Assembly (NCBI RefSeq): GCF_000260795.1 | Contig: NZ_AJGU01000016.1 | Span: 1 to 58,146 of the forward strand | Direction of reading: 5' to 3' | Origin: Treponema sp. JC4 | GTDB lineage: Bacteria > Spirochaetota > Spirochaetia > Treponematales > Treponemataceae | DNA length: 58,146 bases | Part shown: positions 50,909-58,146 of the stretch, in pieces | How the letters are laid out: each line of letters begins with the position of its first letter | How positions within the stretch are numbered: the first letter of the stretch is position 1 | Position numbers and translations under genes: made by a program | Notes under the pieces: model-generated | Database searches by the model: none | Told to the model about the DNA's origin: nothing | The model's input: the letters and a program-made list of their open reading frames with translations, nothing else

Positions 50909-52886
50909 CATTGCTCAAAAGATTGTTAAGGTGTTTAACAAACTCAGCTGGTTCTTTAAGCTCAACGCCTGCAATCAGCAGAGCCTGATCAAGAAGAACT
51001 TCTGAAACATCAGCAATCAAAGCTTCGTCGTCACTGTCCTTGATTTTTGCAAGGATTGGATGATCGCCGTTTACTTCAAGAATTGGCTTAAGCTCTGGAC
51101 CTGGCTGACCCATTGCCTTCATCATCTGAACCATCTGATAAGATGGGTCGTTTTCATCAACAACGATACACGAAGGGTTTTCGCCGCTCAAAGTCTTAGA
51201 AAGCTTAACTTCCTTAACTCTTTCGCCAAGAGCCTTTTTAATCTTTTCTACAACCGGTTTGAACTCTTTTTCTTTCTTTTCAGCTTCTTTCTTGTCGCCG
51301 CCAAGGTCTTCATCAGAACCAGAGCGGTTTACAGCCTTAAGTTCAAACTCGTTCTTGTATTTGCCAAAGCCTGGAATTACGATGTCGTCAATGTCATCGT
51401 CCAAAATCAAAACTTCAAAGCCTTTTTCTGTGTAAGCTTTAACAAGAGGGTTTGCACGAAGGTTCTTTTCGTCGCTTCCGCTGATGTAGAAAATTGCCTT
51501 CTGGTCAGTCTTCATACGCTGAACGTAGTCTGCAAAGCTTGTGTAGTTGCCGTCGCCTGTACCGCTTGCATCTGTAGACTTAAAGCGGATGATTTCTGCA
51601 ATTTCATCGCGGTTTTCGTAGTCAGAATACAAACCTTCCTTCATAGGACGGTTGAAGTTCTTTACAAACTTGTTCCAGTCTTCAATTGCTTTCTTTTCAT
51701 CATCAGAGCGTTTGTCAGCTTCAGTTTTGCGGGCCTTGTCTGCATCTTCGCCCATCTTTTTGAATTCACCAAGAAGCTTCTTTACAGACTGCTTTTTGAT
51801 GTTTTCAAGAATTCTGTTCTGCTGAAGGATTTCACGGCTTACGTTCAATGGCAAATCTTCTGAGTCGATAATACCGCGTACAAAGCGCAGGTAAGATGGC
51901 AAAAGTTCACGGTCATCATCAGTGATGAAAACGCGTTTTACATAAAGTTTTACGCCGCTCTTGTAATCAGCCTGGTACATGTCAAAAGGAGCATTCTGTG
52001 GAACATAGAACAAAGTTGTATATTCCTGAGTTCCTTCTGCGTGTGTGTGAACGTAGTGGAGAGGGTCGCTGCCGTCGTGGCAGTTTGTTTTATAGAATTC
52101 GTTGTAATCTTCTTTTTTAAGCTCAGATTTAGAGCGCTTCCACAAAGCCGATGCAGAGTTTACCTGGTCGATTTTGCTTTCGCTTCCAGTTTCTTTTCCT
52201 TTGTCATCATATTTTTTCTGCTCATAGTGAAGGAAAATTGGGAATGCAATGTGGTCTGAATATTTTTTGATGAGCTCTTCAATCTTCCATCTTGAAGCAT
52301 ATTCCTTGCTGTCGTCGTTCAGGTGCATTTCGATTGCAGAACCGCTGAGTTCAGGCTTATCAAAACCGTATTTTTTAGCTACAGCGCTGTCTGCTGCAAC
52401 TTCATCAAGTTCGTAAGAGTTTGTTCCGTCGCTTGCCCAATGCCAGATTTTTCCGTCGCCTGCAGCCTTGCGTGAATAAACGTCGATTTTTTTAGCAGCC
52501 ATGAATGCAGAGTAGAAACCTACACCAAACTGACCGATAAGGGCAGAATCTTTAGCAGCGTCGCCTGAAAGTTTTTCAAAGAAGGATTTAGTTCCAGAGC
52601 GGGCAATTGTACCGATGTTATTTGTCAAATCTTCATCATTCATACCAATACCAGAATCCTGAACGGTAAGAATGTTTTCTTTTTCATCAAAAGTAATGTC
52701 GATGCGCGGTGTAAAATTAATTGATTTGTAAGCGTCATCAGAAACTGTAAGATACTTAAGCTTATCCAGAGCATCCGATGCGTTAGAAACGATTTCGCGC
52801 AGGAAAATGTCTTTGTTAGAATAAAGTGAGTGAATCAGAAGCTGCAAAAGCTGGTTAACTTCTGTTTTAAACTGATGTGTTGCCAT
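50904..52886 (-). CDS. htpG: Hsp90-family chaperone HtpG
   Basis: An ATP-dependent homodimeric chaperone that remodels client proteins, often with DnaK. The N-terminal GHKL ATPase has DNSGIGM-like VQDSGIGMNDEDL, the conserved NASDALDKL near residue 34 (E-x-V-S-N-A-S-D), GQFGVGFYSAFM near residue 120. The middle domain has RVFITDD, LPSYLRFVRGIIDSEDLPLNVSRE. The C-terminal dimer domain ends with KELKHLNNLLSNA-like sequence. 660 residues is a little longer than E. coli HtpG, mainly in loops. Its stop codon sits inside the structured element. GAGGT precedes the ATG. Confidence 0.97.
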   Translation of the reverse strand: MATHQFKTEVNQLLQLLIHSLYSNKDIFLREIVSNASDALDKLKYLTVSDDAYKSINFTPRIDITFDEKENILTVQDSGIGMNDEDLTNNIGTIARSGTKSFFEKLSGDAAKDSALIGQFGVGFYSAFMAAKKIDVYSRKAAGDGKIWHWASDGTNSYELDEVAADSAVAKKYGFDKPELSGSAIEMHLNDDSKEYASRWKIEELIKKYSDHIAFPIFLHYEQKKYDDKGKETGSESKIDQVNSASALWKRSKSELKKEDYNEFYKTNCHDGSDPLHYVHTHAEGTQEYTTLFYVPQNAPFDMYQADYKSGVKLYVKRVFITDDDRELLPSYLRFVRGIIDSEDLPLNVSREILQQNRILENIKKQSVKKLLGEFKKMGEDADKARKTEADKRSDDEKKAIEDWNKFVKNFNRPMKEGLYSDYENRDEIAEIIRFKSTDASGTGDGNYTSFADYVQRMKTDQKAIFYISGSDEKNLRANPLVKAYTEKGFEVLILDDDIDDIVIPGFGKYKNEFELKAVNRSGSDEDLGGDKKEAEKKEKEFKPVVEKIKKALGERVKEVKLSKTLSGENPSCIVVDENDPSYQMVQMMKAMGQPGPELKPILEVNGDHPILAKIKDSDDEALIADVSEVLLDQALLIAGVELKEPAEFVKHLNNLLSNA

Positions 52887-52964
52887 TTTATAACCTCGAT
52901 TTTGAAAATCTAATTTAAATTCAATTATAAAAATAATAACGAAGTTTATAAAAGGGCAAGAAAA

Positions 52965-53009
52965 AAAAGCGGATTTTCATGCCACCTTAGAACCCGAAAA
53001 TCCGCTTTT
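52965..53009 (-). terminator. Terminator after the double-glycine precursor gene
   Basis: 14-bp perfect stem AAAAGCGGATTTTC / GAAAATCCGCTTTT with a 17-nt loop, followed by a T run on the minus strand, 17 bp after the stop codon at 53026. It makes the precursor gene monocistronic. Confidence 0.85.
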
Positions 53010-53025
53010 CCTATATTCTTATGAC

Positions 53026-53595
53026 TTAATTTACCTTTGAAAGAACTCCTGTTCCTCCAAGGATACCTGTAATAATACCGCCGACACCCAGTCCTACTCC
53101 GCCACCGATTAAAGCTCCGGTTGCGGCGCAGGTACCCATCATCCATAAGCCTGGACCTGCTGCAATAAAAGCAATCATTGTCGAACCAATTGCAGCACCA
53201 ATTCCTGTACCAATCAAAGCTGCACCGACAACAATAGCAGCTCCAACAGCAATAGCCTTCCAGTTACTCTTGAACCAGTCGCCAACATCTCCCCAAAAGC
53301 CGCCACCTGCAACATTTTCAAGTTCGCCTTCTGTAAGTTCAACCGGCTTTTTTTCCTTATATTCTTTTGCAGCAGTTTCAAGCTGATCACGGAAGAAGTT
53401 CACCTGTTCTTTCATTTTTTCAACTTCAAGCTCAGGATAAGCTTTATGAATTGCTTCAAAAGCTTCTTCTGGAGTATTTGCTTCTTCTACTATTTCTGAG
53501 ATTTTTTCAGCATCAAATCTTTCCAAAACTTTATTTGTATCTTCAGCAGATACACCCATTTTTCCAAAAGCTTCTTTCAATTCTGCATTTGTCAT
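53026..53595 (-). CDS. Double-glycine leader bacteriocin/RiPP-like precursor, 189 aa
   Basis: The first 98 residues are a soluble, helical, Glu/Lys-rich leader of the kind seen in Nif11/NHLP-type precursors. It ends with PVELTEGELENVAGG, a classical double-glycine cut site (G97-G98). The mature part (about residues 99-189) starts FWGDVGDWFKSNWK and then becomes a hydrophobic glycine-zipper (GAAIVVGAALIGTGIGAAIG and VGLGVGGIITGILGG), like pore-forming class II bacteriocins or Gly-zipper toxins. It contains one Cys. GGAGG lies 8 bp before the ATG; a strong terminator follows. No transporter, maturation or immunity gene adjoins. An 11-bp dyad sits 33 bp upstream. Confidence 0.65.
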   Translation of the reverse strand: MTNAELKEAFGKMGVSAEDTNKVLERFDAEKISEIVEEANTPEEAFEAIHKAYPELEVEKMKEQVNFFRDQLETAAKEYKEKKPVELTEGELENVAGGGFWGDVGDWFKSNWKAIAVGAAIVVGAALIGTGIGAAIGSTMIAFIAAGPGLWMMGTCAATGALIGGGVGLGVGGIITGILGGTGVLSKVN

Positions 53596-53627
53596 AATCT
53601 GCCTCCTTATGGCTTTATCAGAAACTA

Positions 53628-53656
53628 AATAATTCTAACACGGAATTAGAATTATT
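53628..53656. promoter_or_regulatory. Operator-like 11-bp dyad upstream of the precursor
   Basis: AATAATTCTAA and TTAGAATTATT, perfect complement, separated by CACGGAA. It is 33 bp before the start codon of the precursor gene, so a repressor bound here would block transcription or early elongation. Confidence 0.5.
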
Positions 53657-53665
53657 AATAAATTT

Positions 53666-53691
53666 TTCATTCATATATTTATACGAATGAA
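53666..53691. promoter_or_regulatory. Second dyad upstream of the precursor
   Basis: TTCATTC (53666-53672) and GAATGAA (53685-53691) with a 12-nt AT-rich spacer. With the first dyad it brackets the likely promoter region. Confidence 0.4.
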
Positions 53692-53731
53692 TATTAAAAA
53701 GAGACAATTGGAAATGAAAAAATACTGGCTT

Positions 53732-54904
53732 TTAAATCAGATAAACCACAATTCCCAAAATCACCAGCAGGACTACATTGTAAAGCGTAAAGGTTGCGAA
53801 GTAGTTTCCGCCGGCCTGGGCTTTGGCTTCGTCGCTGGCAGAATAGAGTTTGAAGGAAATTACACTGGCCATAGAAGCAATCAGAGTGCCAAGACCGCCG
53901 ACGTTTACTGCAAGCAGCAGCATAGCGCCATTCTGGGTAAAGCCGCTTAAAAGAAGGGCAGCCGGAACGTTACTGATTACCTGACTTGTGATAATTCCTG
54001 TAAGGTAGGTTGAAAGCTGGGTAGAAAGCATTGAATTAATAAAGTCAGAAAAGGCTTGCACGGTTGAAAGGGTTTTTGTGAAAATGAAAAAGCCTGCAAA
54101 TGTAAACAGAAGGCTGTAATCAACTTTTTTGAAAAGGCGGAAGTTGCAGACTGCCATAACTGCGGCGGTAAAAATCAACATGTAAAGATAATTGATTACG
54201 CGGAAAACAGCTAAAAGACAGATGATAAAATCTGCAATGTAAAAGAAAGTGCGGAAATCAATTTTGATAAAGGTAAGCTGATTTTGTAAAACGTTTCCCG
54301 AAAGTTCGTGAGGCTCTTCGGCTCCACCGTGGGCCGCAAGCTTTTTTCTTGTAAGGAATAAAATCATGGCTGCAAGAATAAAAAGCGAAGGCAGGGCAAT
54401 TTTTGCAGTAAGGGCAAAAAATTCCAGGGCAGAAAAACCATAGTAAGAAAAAAGATAGAGGTTCTGCGGATTTCCCATAGGAGTGATGCAGGAACCAAGG
54501 TTTGCAGCCAGAGTTTCCAGAACAACCAGCTTCATTGAAGGAAGTTCGATACGTTTGAAAATCAAAAGGGAAATAGGCACAAAGGTCAAAAGGGCAACGT
54601 CGTTTGTAACGAACATTGAACTGAAGAAGACCAGGTAAGTAAGCAGAAAATAAAGCGAACGGCGGGTTTTACAAAGACGCAAAAGTTTTGCCGCAATAAA
54701 ATCAAGGTAATTCTGACTCTGAAAAGCCTTAATTACAATCATCAAAGAAAAAAGAATTGCGATTGTACGAAAATCAATTGCTTCAAGGCAAAGACCTGGG
54801 GCAGGGCGGACAGCAGCAACAGCCACCACCGCAAGAAAAAGAGCCGCAAAAAGAACTGGCTCCTTTTTAATAAAGTTTATAATAGAAGAAAATGCCTTTT
54901 TCAT
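53732..54904 (-). CDS. ArsB/SLC13-type anion transporter
   Basis: A 390-residue protein with about ten membrane helices and the ion-transporter superfamily signatures: MFVTNDVALLTFVPISL (VTND in the first half-repeat), GSCITPMGNPQNLYLFSYYG (helical-hairpin substrate motif) and SNVPAALLLSGF in the second half. Relatives carry arsenite, citrate, sulfate or dicarboxylates; the substrate cannot be fixed. It overlaps the HAD phosphatase gene upstream by 4 bases (54901-54904), which implies coupled translation. Confidence 0.85.
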   Translation of the reverse strand: MKKAFSSIINFIKKEPVLFAALFLAVVAVAAVRPAPGLCLEAIDFRTIAILFSLMIVIKAFQSQNYLDFIAAKLLRLCKTRRSLYFLLTYLVFFSSMFVTNDVALLTFVPISLLIFKRIELPSMKLVVLETLAANLGSCITPMGNPQNLYLFSYYGFSALEFFALTAKIALPSLFILAAMILFLTRKKLAAHGGAEEPHELSGNVLQNQLTFIKIDFRTFFYIADFIICLLAVFRVINYLYMLIFTAAVMAVCNFRLFKKVDYSLLFTFAGFFIFTKTLSTVQAFSDFINSMLSTQLSTYLTGIITSQVISNVPAALLLSGFTQNGAMLLLAVNVGGLGTLIASMASVISFKLYSASDEAKAQAGGNYFATFTLYNVVLLVILGIVVYLI

Positions 54905-55545
54905 AATAATTTTTCTAAATCCTCTGGATTTTCAACAATATAATCAGCACCGGCAGCTTCAAATTCTTCACGACTGCCATAGCCAAAAAGAACTCCTGCA
55001 CATTTTAATCCTGACTGATGAGCGCCTTCTACATCAAATTTGCGGTCGCCAACCATAAGAAGTTTTGAGCGGTCACTAATTCCATTCAGTTTAATTGCAT
55101 ATTCAATTACATCAGTTTTTTTACTTCGGCTTTCGTCCGGCAGACTTCCGCAGATATGGTCAAAATATTTTGCAATATCAAAATGCTCCATAATCTTGAT
55201 TGCAGTATGCTCAGGCTTGGAAGTTGCTACAGAAAGCTTGCAGCCAAGAGCTTTAAGACGCTGCAAGGCTTCCGGAATCCCCTTGTAAACGCGGTTTTCC
55301 ATATATCCCTGATTATCATAATAGGAACGGAAGACTTTTACGGCTTCCTGCAGTTTTTCACCGCTAAAGCCAAGGGTCTGACCAACAGTCAAAACAAGTG
55401 GAGGCCCGATATATGTTCTTAAAACCTCGTATTCAGGTTCTTTTATTCCAAAATGCTTAAAAATACTTCTGAAAGAATTTAAAATACCATCCTGGGAATC
55501 GGTAAGTGTACCGTCAAGGTCAAAAAAGATGTATTCGTATTTCAT
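54901..55545 (-). CDS. HAD-family phosphatase (Gph/PgmB-like)
   Basis: 214 residues from the start at 55545 (AGGATAG lies 6 bp before it). Motif I is FFDLDGTLTDSQDG near the N-terminus, motif II is SVATSKPEHT, and motifs III/IV are KSKKTDVIEY and MVGDRKFDVEGAHQSGLKCAGVLFGYGSR, all as in phosphoglycolate phosphatase/beta-phosphoglucomutase relatives. Ends by overlapping the transporter gene; starts 10 bp after the UDG-type gene. Substrate unknown. Confidence 0.9.
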   Translation of the reverse strand: MKYEYIFFDLDGTLTDSQDGILNSFRSIFKHFGIKEPEYEVLRTYIGPPLVLTVGQTLGFSGEKLQEAVKVFRSYYDNQGYMENRVYKGIPEALQRLKALGCKLSVATSKPEHTAIKIMEHFDIAKYFDHICGSLPDESRSKKTDVIEYAIKLNGISDRSKLLMVGDRKFDVEGAHQSGLKCAGVLFGYGSREEFEAAGADYIVENPEDLEKLL

Positions 55546-55555
55546 TTGTGCTATC

Positions 55556-56350
55556 CTAACCGAAAATCTCTTTTTTATGAAGTTCCCCAAGAGAATGAAT
55601 ATTATGCAAAAGAGTCTCTGAACCCGCAGACTTTCCTTCTACGTAGTCCTTAAGGTCAATCGTAAAGCGGTTCATGGAAAAATGCTGAAAAACATAAACA
55701 TTATTCCAGACCTTAGGATTGTCAGCCTTGTAAGTTTCAAAAAGTCTGTCGCGGTAAGGAACAAAAAAGTGCTTTTCCTTGAGTTCGGAATAGCCTACAA
55801 GCCAGAGTTCAGGTAGTGGGAAAACTGAGCCAGAAACACCACCTTCAGCGCCTTCTACCAGCGCGCAATGCAGTCTGGCCGTCTCTTCCGCCATCCAAAG
55901 CTGACTTTCTTCTACCAGGCGGCAAATTTTTTCGCCCCCGTCTTTCATTATTTTTTTCAGCTGGGCAGTTTTGGCACTGTGAACCGGGGTTTTATTCAGG
56001 ATAATTACGTTTTTTCGGAAATCCGTCTCTAATTCAGGATTCTTCTTAAAAAATCCGTCGGCAATTTTTCCGGCCTGGCCAACAAGGTAGCGGTTATTTT
56101 TTGCAAGCTGCTCGTCTTTTCCAGGATTATCGCCAATCACAATCAGGTGAATGTCATCCTCCTGAGTAAGACGGTCTAAATCGCGGTTATAAACTACGCT
56201 TGTTTCAAAAGGATAATCAGGAGTATTTGCAGCCTTAGCCGCTTCCCTCTGCAATTCAGTCAGTTCCGGCGCAAAAGCCTTCCATTCTTCAATTTTTGCC
56301 TTAAAAATTTCTTTAAAATCGCAGAAAGCCTGCCACTGTTTATTAGTCAT
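55556..56350 (-). CDS. Uracil-DNA glycosylase superfamily protein
   Basis: 264 residues. The family 4/5-like motif is IVIGDNPGKDEQLAKNNRYLVGQAG (near residues 70-95, comparable to GExPGxxE...G.PFxGxxG), with a later motif around NVIILNKTPVHS and a helical C-terminus with VFQHFSMNRF. It probably binds uracil or another damaged base in DNA, but no iron-sulfur cysteines of family 4 are evident, so activity should be tested. It overlaps the upstream LysR gene by 8 bases. Confidence 0.75.
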   Translation of the reverse strand: MTNKQWQAFCDFKEIFKAKIEEWKAFAPELTELQREAAKAANTPDYPFETSVVYNRDLDRLTQEDDIHLIVIGDNPGKDEQLAKNNRYLVGQAGKIADGFFKKNPELETDFRKNVIILNKTPVHSAKTAQLKKIMKDGGEKICRLVEESQLWMAEETARLHCALVEGAEGGVSGSVFPLPELWLVGYSELKEKHFFVPYRDRLFETYKADNPKVWNNVYVFQHFSMNRFTIDLKDYVEGKSAGSETLLHNIHSLGELHKKEIFG

Positions 56351-57236
56351 AAGAATTAAGCACCTTTACCATTGCATCAAAAATCTTTTTATTTGTGATT
56401 GTACCAGAAAATTCAGACTTGCGGATAAAGCCTACATTGTAGTAGCCAAGAATGTTTCCGGCAGTAAAAATTTCAAACTCATTTTTATAAGGCCCGTTTT
56501 CCAGAACAATCTGAGGAACAAGCCCGATTCCAAGCCCGCTGGCAGCAAGCGCAAGAACCGCCTCGTTTCCTTCAGTTTCGGCAGCAATCGTTGGCTTTAC
56601 GTTTCGTGAGCGGATCCATTTATCAAAGCGAACGCGGGCAAGTCCTGTTTTTGGAAGAACCAGAGGCACAGAAGAAAGAATATCCTGAGGTGAGCCCTGC
56701 AAAGAAGTGTAAGGGCCATTTTTTGCAGCCGCATAAACAAGGGGTGTTTTTACAACAGATTTTGTTTCCATCATAGAAAGTCCGCTTTCCGGGATGGCGG
56801 CAACTGCAATCATAGCTCGGTTTTCTTTTACAGCCGCAATGGCACCAGCAGGGTCACCGGTTTCTACAGAAAAGTGAATTTTCGGGTAGCGGGTTGTAAG
56901 TTTCTGGATAAATTCCGGCAGAATCGTATAGCAGGCAGTTACCGAAGCGTAGGCGTGCAGGGTTCCTTCAATTTCATCACCAACATCGCTAAGTCGCTCG
57001 TCCAGTTCCTTACGCTTATCAAGCATTTCCTGGGCGTATTTTTTGAATATTTTTCCTTGTTCCGTAAGCAAAACCTGCCGATTATTTCTATCAAGGAGAA
57101 CTGTATTGGTTTCTTCTTCCAGGCGGGAAATAATTCGGCTAAGGGCAGACGGACTCAGGTTCATTTTGTCAGCCGTTTTTCCAAAGTGGAGAAGTTTTGA
57201 AAGGGTTATGAACGATTCCAGTTCGTAAAAATTCAT
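56343..57236 (-). CDS. LysR-family regulator, IlvY-like
   Basis: 297 residues, the same length as E. coli IlvY. The helix-turn-helix is in the first 65 residues (LESFITLSKLLHFGKTADKMNLSPSALSRIISRLEEE). The effector domain has LPEFIQKLTTRYPKIHFSVETGDPAGAI and ALAASGLGIGLVPQIVLEN, resembling IlvY more than other LysR types. IlvY responds to acetohydroxy acids and controls ilvC; here no branched-chain gene adjoins, so the target is probably elsewhere or is the divergent exported protein. GAGTCATTC region contains no obvious ribosome site close to the ATG. Confidence 0.85.
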   Translation of the reverse strand: MNFYELESFITLSKLLHFGKTADKMNLSPSALSRIISRLEEETNTVLLDRNNRQVLLTEQGKIFKKYAQEMLDKRKELDERLSDVGDEIEGTLHAYASVTACYTILPEFIQKLTTRYPKIHFSVETGDPAGAIAAVKENRAMIAVAAIPESGLSMMETKSVVKTPLVYAAAKNGPYTSLQGSPQDILSSVPLVLPKTGLARVRFDKWIRSRNVKPTIAAETEGNEAVLALAASGLGIGLVPQIVLENGPYKNEFEIFTAGNILGYYNVGFIRKSEFSGTITNKKIFDAMVKVLNSYD

Positions 57237-57302
57237 AAAATCTGCTTTATTCCGCCTTGTTTATACTATAAAATAAAATTACAAAGCATTCGAGAGGTAT
57301 GT

Positions 57303-58133
57303 ATGAAAAAACTAATTTGTTTTGCAACAGCTGCACTTTTTAGCTTTCAGATTTTTGCCATTGATATTTTCACCACTGGCGCTGTAAGCCAGACCGGAAA
57401 AGTTAAGAGTTTTACCCGCACAGATTATTCTGTAACTACAAAATTCGGAAACTATTTCAGAACTCCGGCTGCAAAAACCACTCATAATTTTACAGATGGA
57501 AAAGAAACTGAAGAAATCCACCTGACTCCACGTGATGTTGTTATCCGCAAGGTTGTCTTTACTTATGATGATAACGGTGATTTGAGCGAAAAAGTATGTT
57601 CAAACGCAGAAAATGATCTTGAATGGAAAACTGCAATGACTTATAAAGACGGCGTTCAGCAGGATCATTCTGAATACGACAACACAGGAAACCTTAAGGC
57701 CCGCACAATTTATACTTACACAGACGGCCTTATGACTGATAAAACCGTTTACGATGGGGAAGGTGCTCTTTTAGAAAAGACAATTTACGCTTATACAGAC
57801 AGCGGAAAAATTGCAACCCTCAGCAACTACGGTGATGACGGCGCTCTTCGTGAAAAGCAGACTTACGCTTACACAGTGGAAGGTGTTCTTGATGCCATTA
57901 CTTATTTTGATAAGGATTTAAAAGAAAGCCGCATTGAAAGCATGCGCTATGATGATGTAGGTCTTCTTACAGAAGTTACAACTTACGAAAATGACAAGGT
58001 TGTAAAACGCACCCTTGTAAAATATGACGAAAAGGCTAACGTTAGCCGCATTTCTGAATATAATATTGCCGACAAGTTCGGTACCACAGTGAACGAACTG
58101 ATTGGAATTGCAGAATTTACATACGTATACTAA
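57303..58133 (+). CDS. Exported repeat protein, 276 aa
   Basis: Signal peptide MKKLICFATAALFSFQIFA. From about residue 85 there are six or so short repeats built on YTDGLMTDKTVYDGEGALLEK, YAYTDSGKIATLSNYGDDGAL and YAYTVEGVLDAITYFDKDL, resembling YD/RHS or MORN-like beta repeats. No catalytic motif. Likely a periplasmic or surface beta protein. GAGAGGT lies just before the ATG. Divergent from the LysR gene, which may regulate it. Confidence 0.78.
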   Translation: MKKLICFATAALFSFQIFAIDIFTTGAVSQTGKVKSFTRTDYSVTTKFGNYFRTPAAKTTHNFTDGKETEEIHLTPRDVVIRKVVFTYDDNGDLSEKVCSNAENDLEWKTAMTYKDGVQQDHSEYDNTGNLKARTIYTYTDGLMTDKTVYDGEGALLEKTIYAYTDSGKIATLSNYGDDGALREKQTYAYTVEGVLDAITYFDKDLKESRIESMRYDDVGLLTEVTTYENDKVVKRTLVKYDEKANVSRISEYNIADKFGTTVNELIGIAEFTYVY

Positions 58134-58146
58134 AAAAACTGGCTTC

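Noticed and set aside
51060-51863. Plus-strand 267-codon ORF over htpG
   Set aside because: Composition of a reverse-complement shadow of htpG, rich in Phe and Val; htpG motifs are in the minus frame.
53026-56350. RiPP biosynthesis operon around the double-glycine precursor
   Set aside because: The neighbours are an anion transporter, HAD phosphatase and UDG-type protein with clear other roles; the terminator isolates the precursor.
1-58146. CRISPR array
   Set aside because: No regularly spaced repeats of 24-40 bp with unique spacers were found; the 33-bp repeats at 2251 are only three operator-like motifs without cas genes.

Overview
The window is a chromosomal segment of a Treponema-like spirochete, probably gut- or rumen-associated. 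The assignment is inferred from gene content: an archaeal-type phenylalanyl-tRNA synthetase beta chain, a flagellar anti-sigma factor FlgM beside RsmI, a relaxed spirochetal lipobox on the giant surface protein, PPDK, FocA-type transport, HtpG, and many exported proteins without clear families. Most of the segment is ordinary core genome. Two AT-rich stretches at the left look accessory.

Layout. (1) 1-3.2 kb: small hypothetical genes, a DUF4143-type AAA ATPase behind three 33-bp-spaced repeats, a small unknown gene behind two 22-bp repeats, and at 3139-3180 the 3' half of a tRNA gene with its terminator but no 5' half. That remnant is best read as the att end of an integrated element lying to the left. 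(2) 3.3-6.4 kb: a flavin reductase/rubredoxin fusion and pheT with an extra C-terminal EMAP-II-like tRNA-binding domain. (3) 6.4-9.0 kb: an AT-rich insert holding a multi-zinc-ribbon nuclease gene broken into two ORFs by two single-base frame breaks, and a KilA-N protein. (4) 9-18.6 kb: diguanylate cyclase, RlpA, AraC regulator, TraB/PrgY protein, TPR lipid/periplasm-type protein, an anchored unknown, and a DEAD-box helicase whose motif II reads DEGD. (5) 18.6-25.4 kb: a complex nested hairpin element, PPDK, a FocA-family channel with a translationally coupled 34-residue membrane peptide, NudC, a GH16 lipoprotein and a CmpB-type membrane protein. (6) 25.4-37.6 kb: one gene for a roughly 4,046-residue surface lipoprotein with at least 17 Ig-like repeats and a C-terminal propeller-like region. 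(7) 37.8-41 kb: a plus-strand cluster rsmI-flgM-(degenerate iron-ADH-like protein)-TrmH methyltransferase. (8) 41-49.6 kb: an HATPase+HDOD fusion, TrkH/TrkA potassium uptake, CstA with an unknown partner, QueH and a TetR regulator. (9) 49.6-58.1 kb: GNAT, small membrane protein, HtpG, an orphan double-glycine bacteriocin/RiPP-like precursor, an ArsB/SLC13 transporter, HAD phosphatase, UDG-superfamily protein, IlvY-like LysR regulator and an exported repeat protein.

The strongest candidates for something undescribed are the orphan double-glycine precursor at 53.0-53.6 kb with two dyads in front of it, the giant lipoprotein, the metal-site-free iron-ADH-like protein, and a dispersed structured element present at 18.8 and 50.8 kb whose hairpin shows compensatory base changes. 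Two further large cruciform-like intergenic elements lie at 45.6 and 48.1 kb. All functional assignments are from reading motifs by eye; no database search was run.
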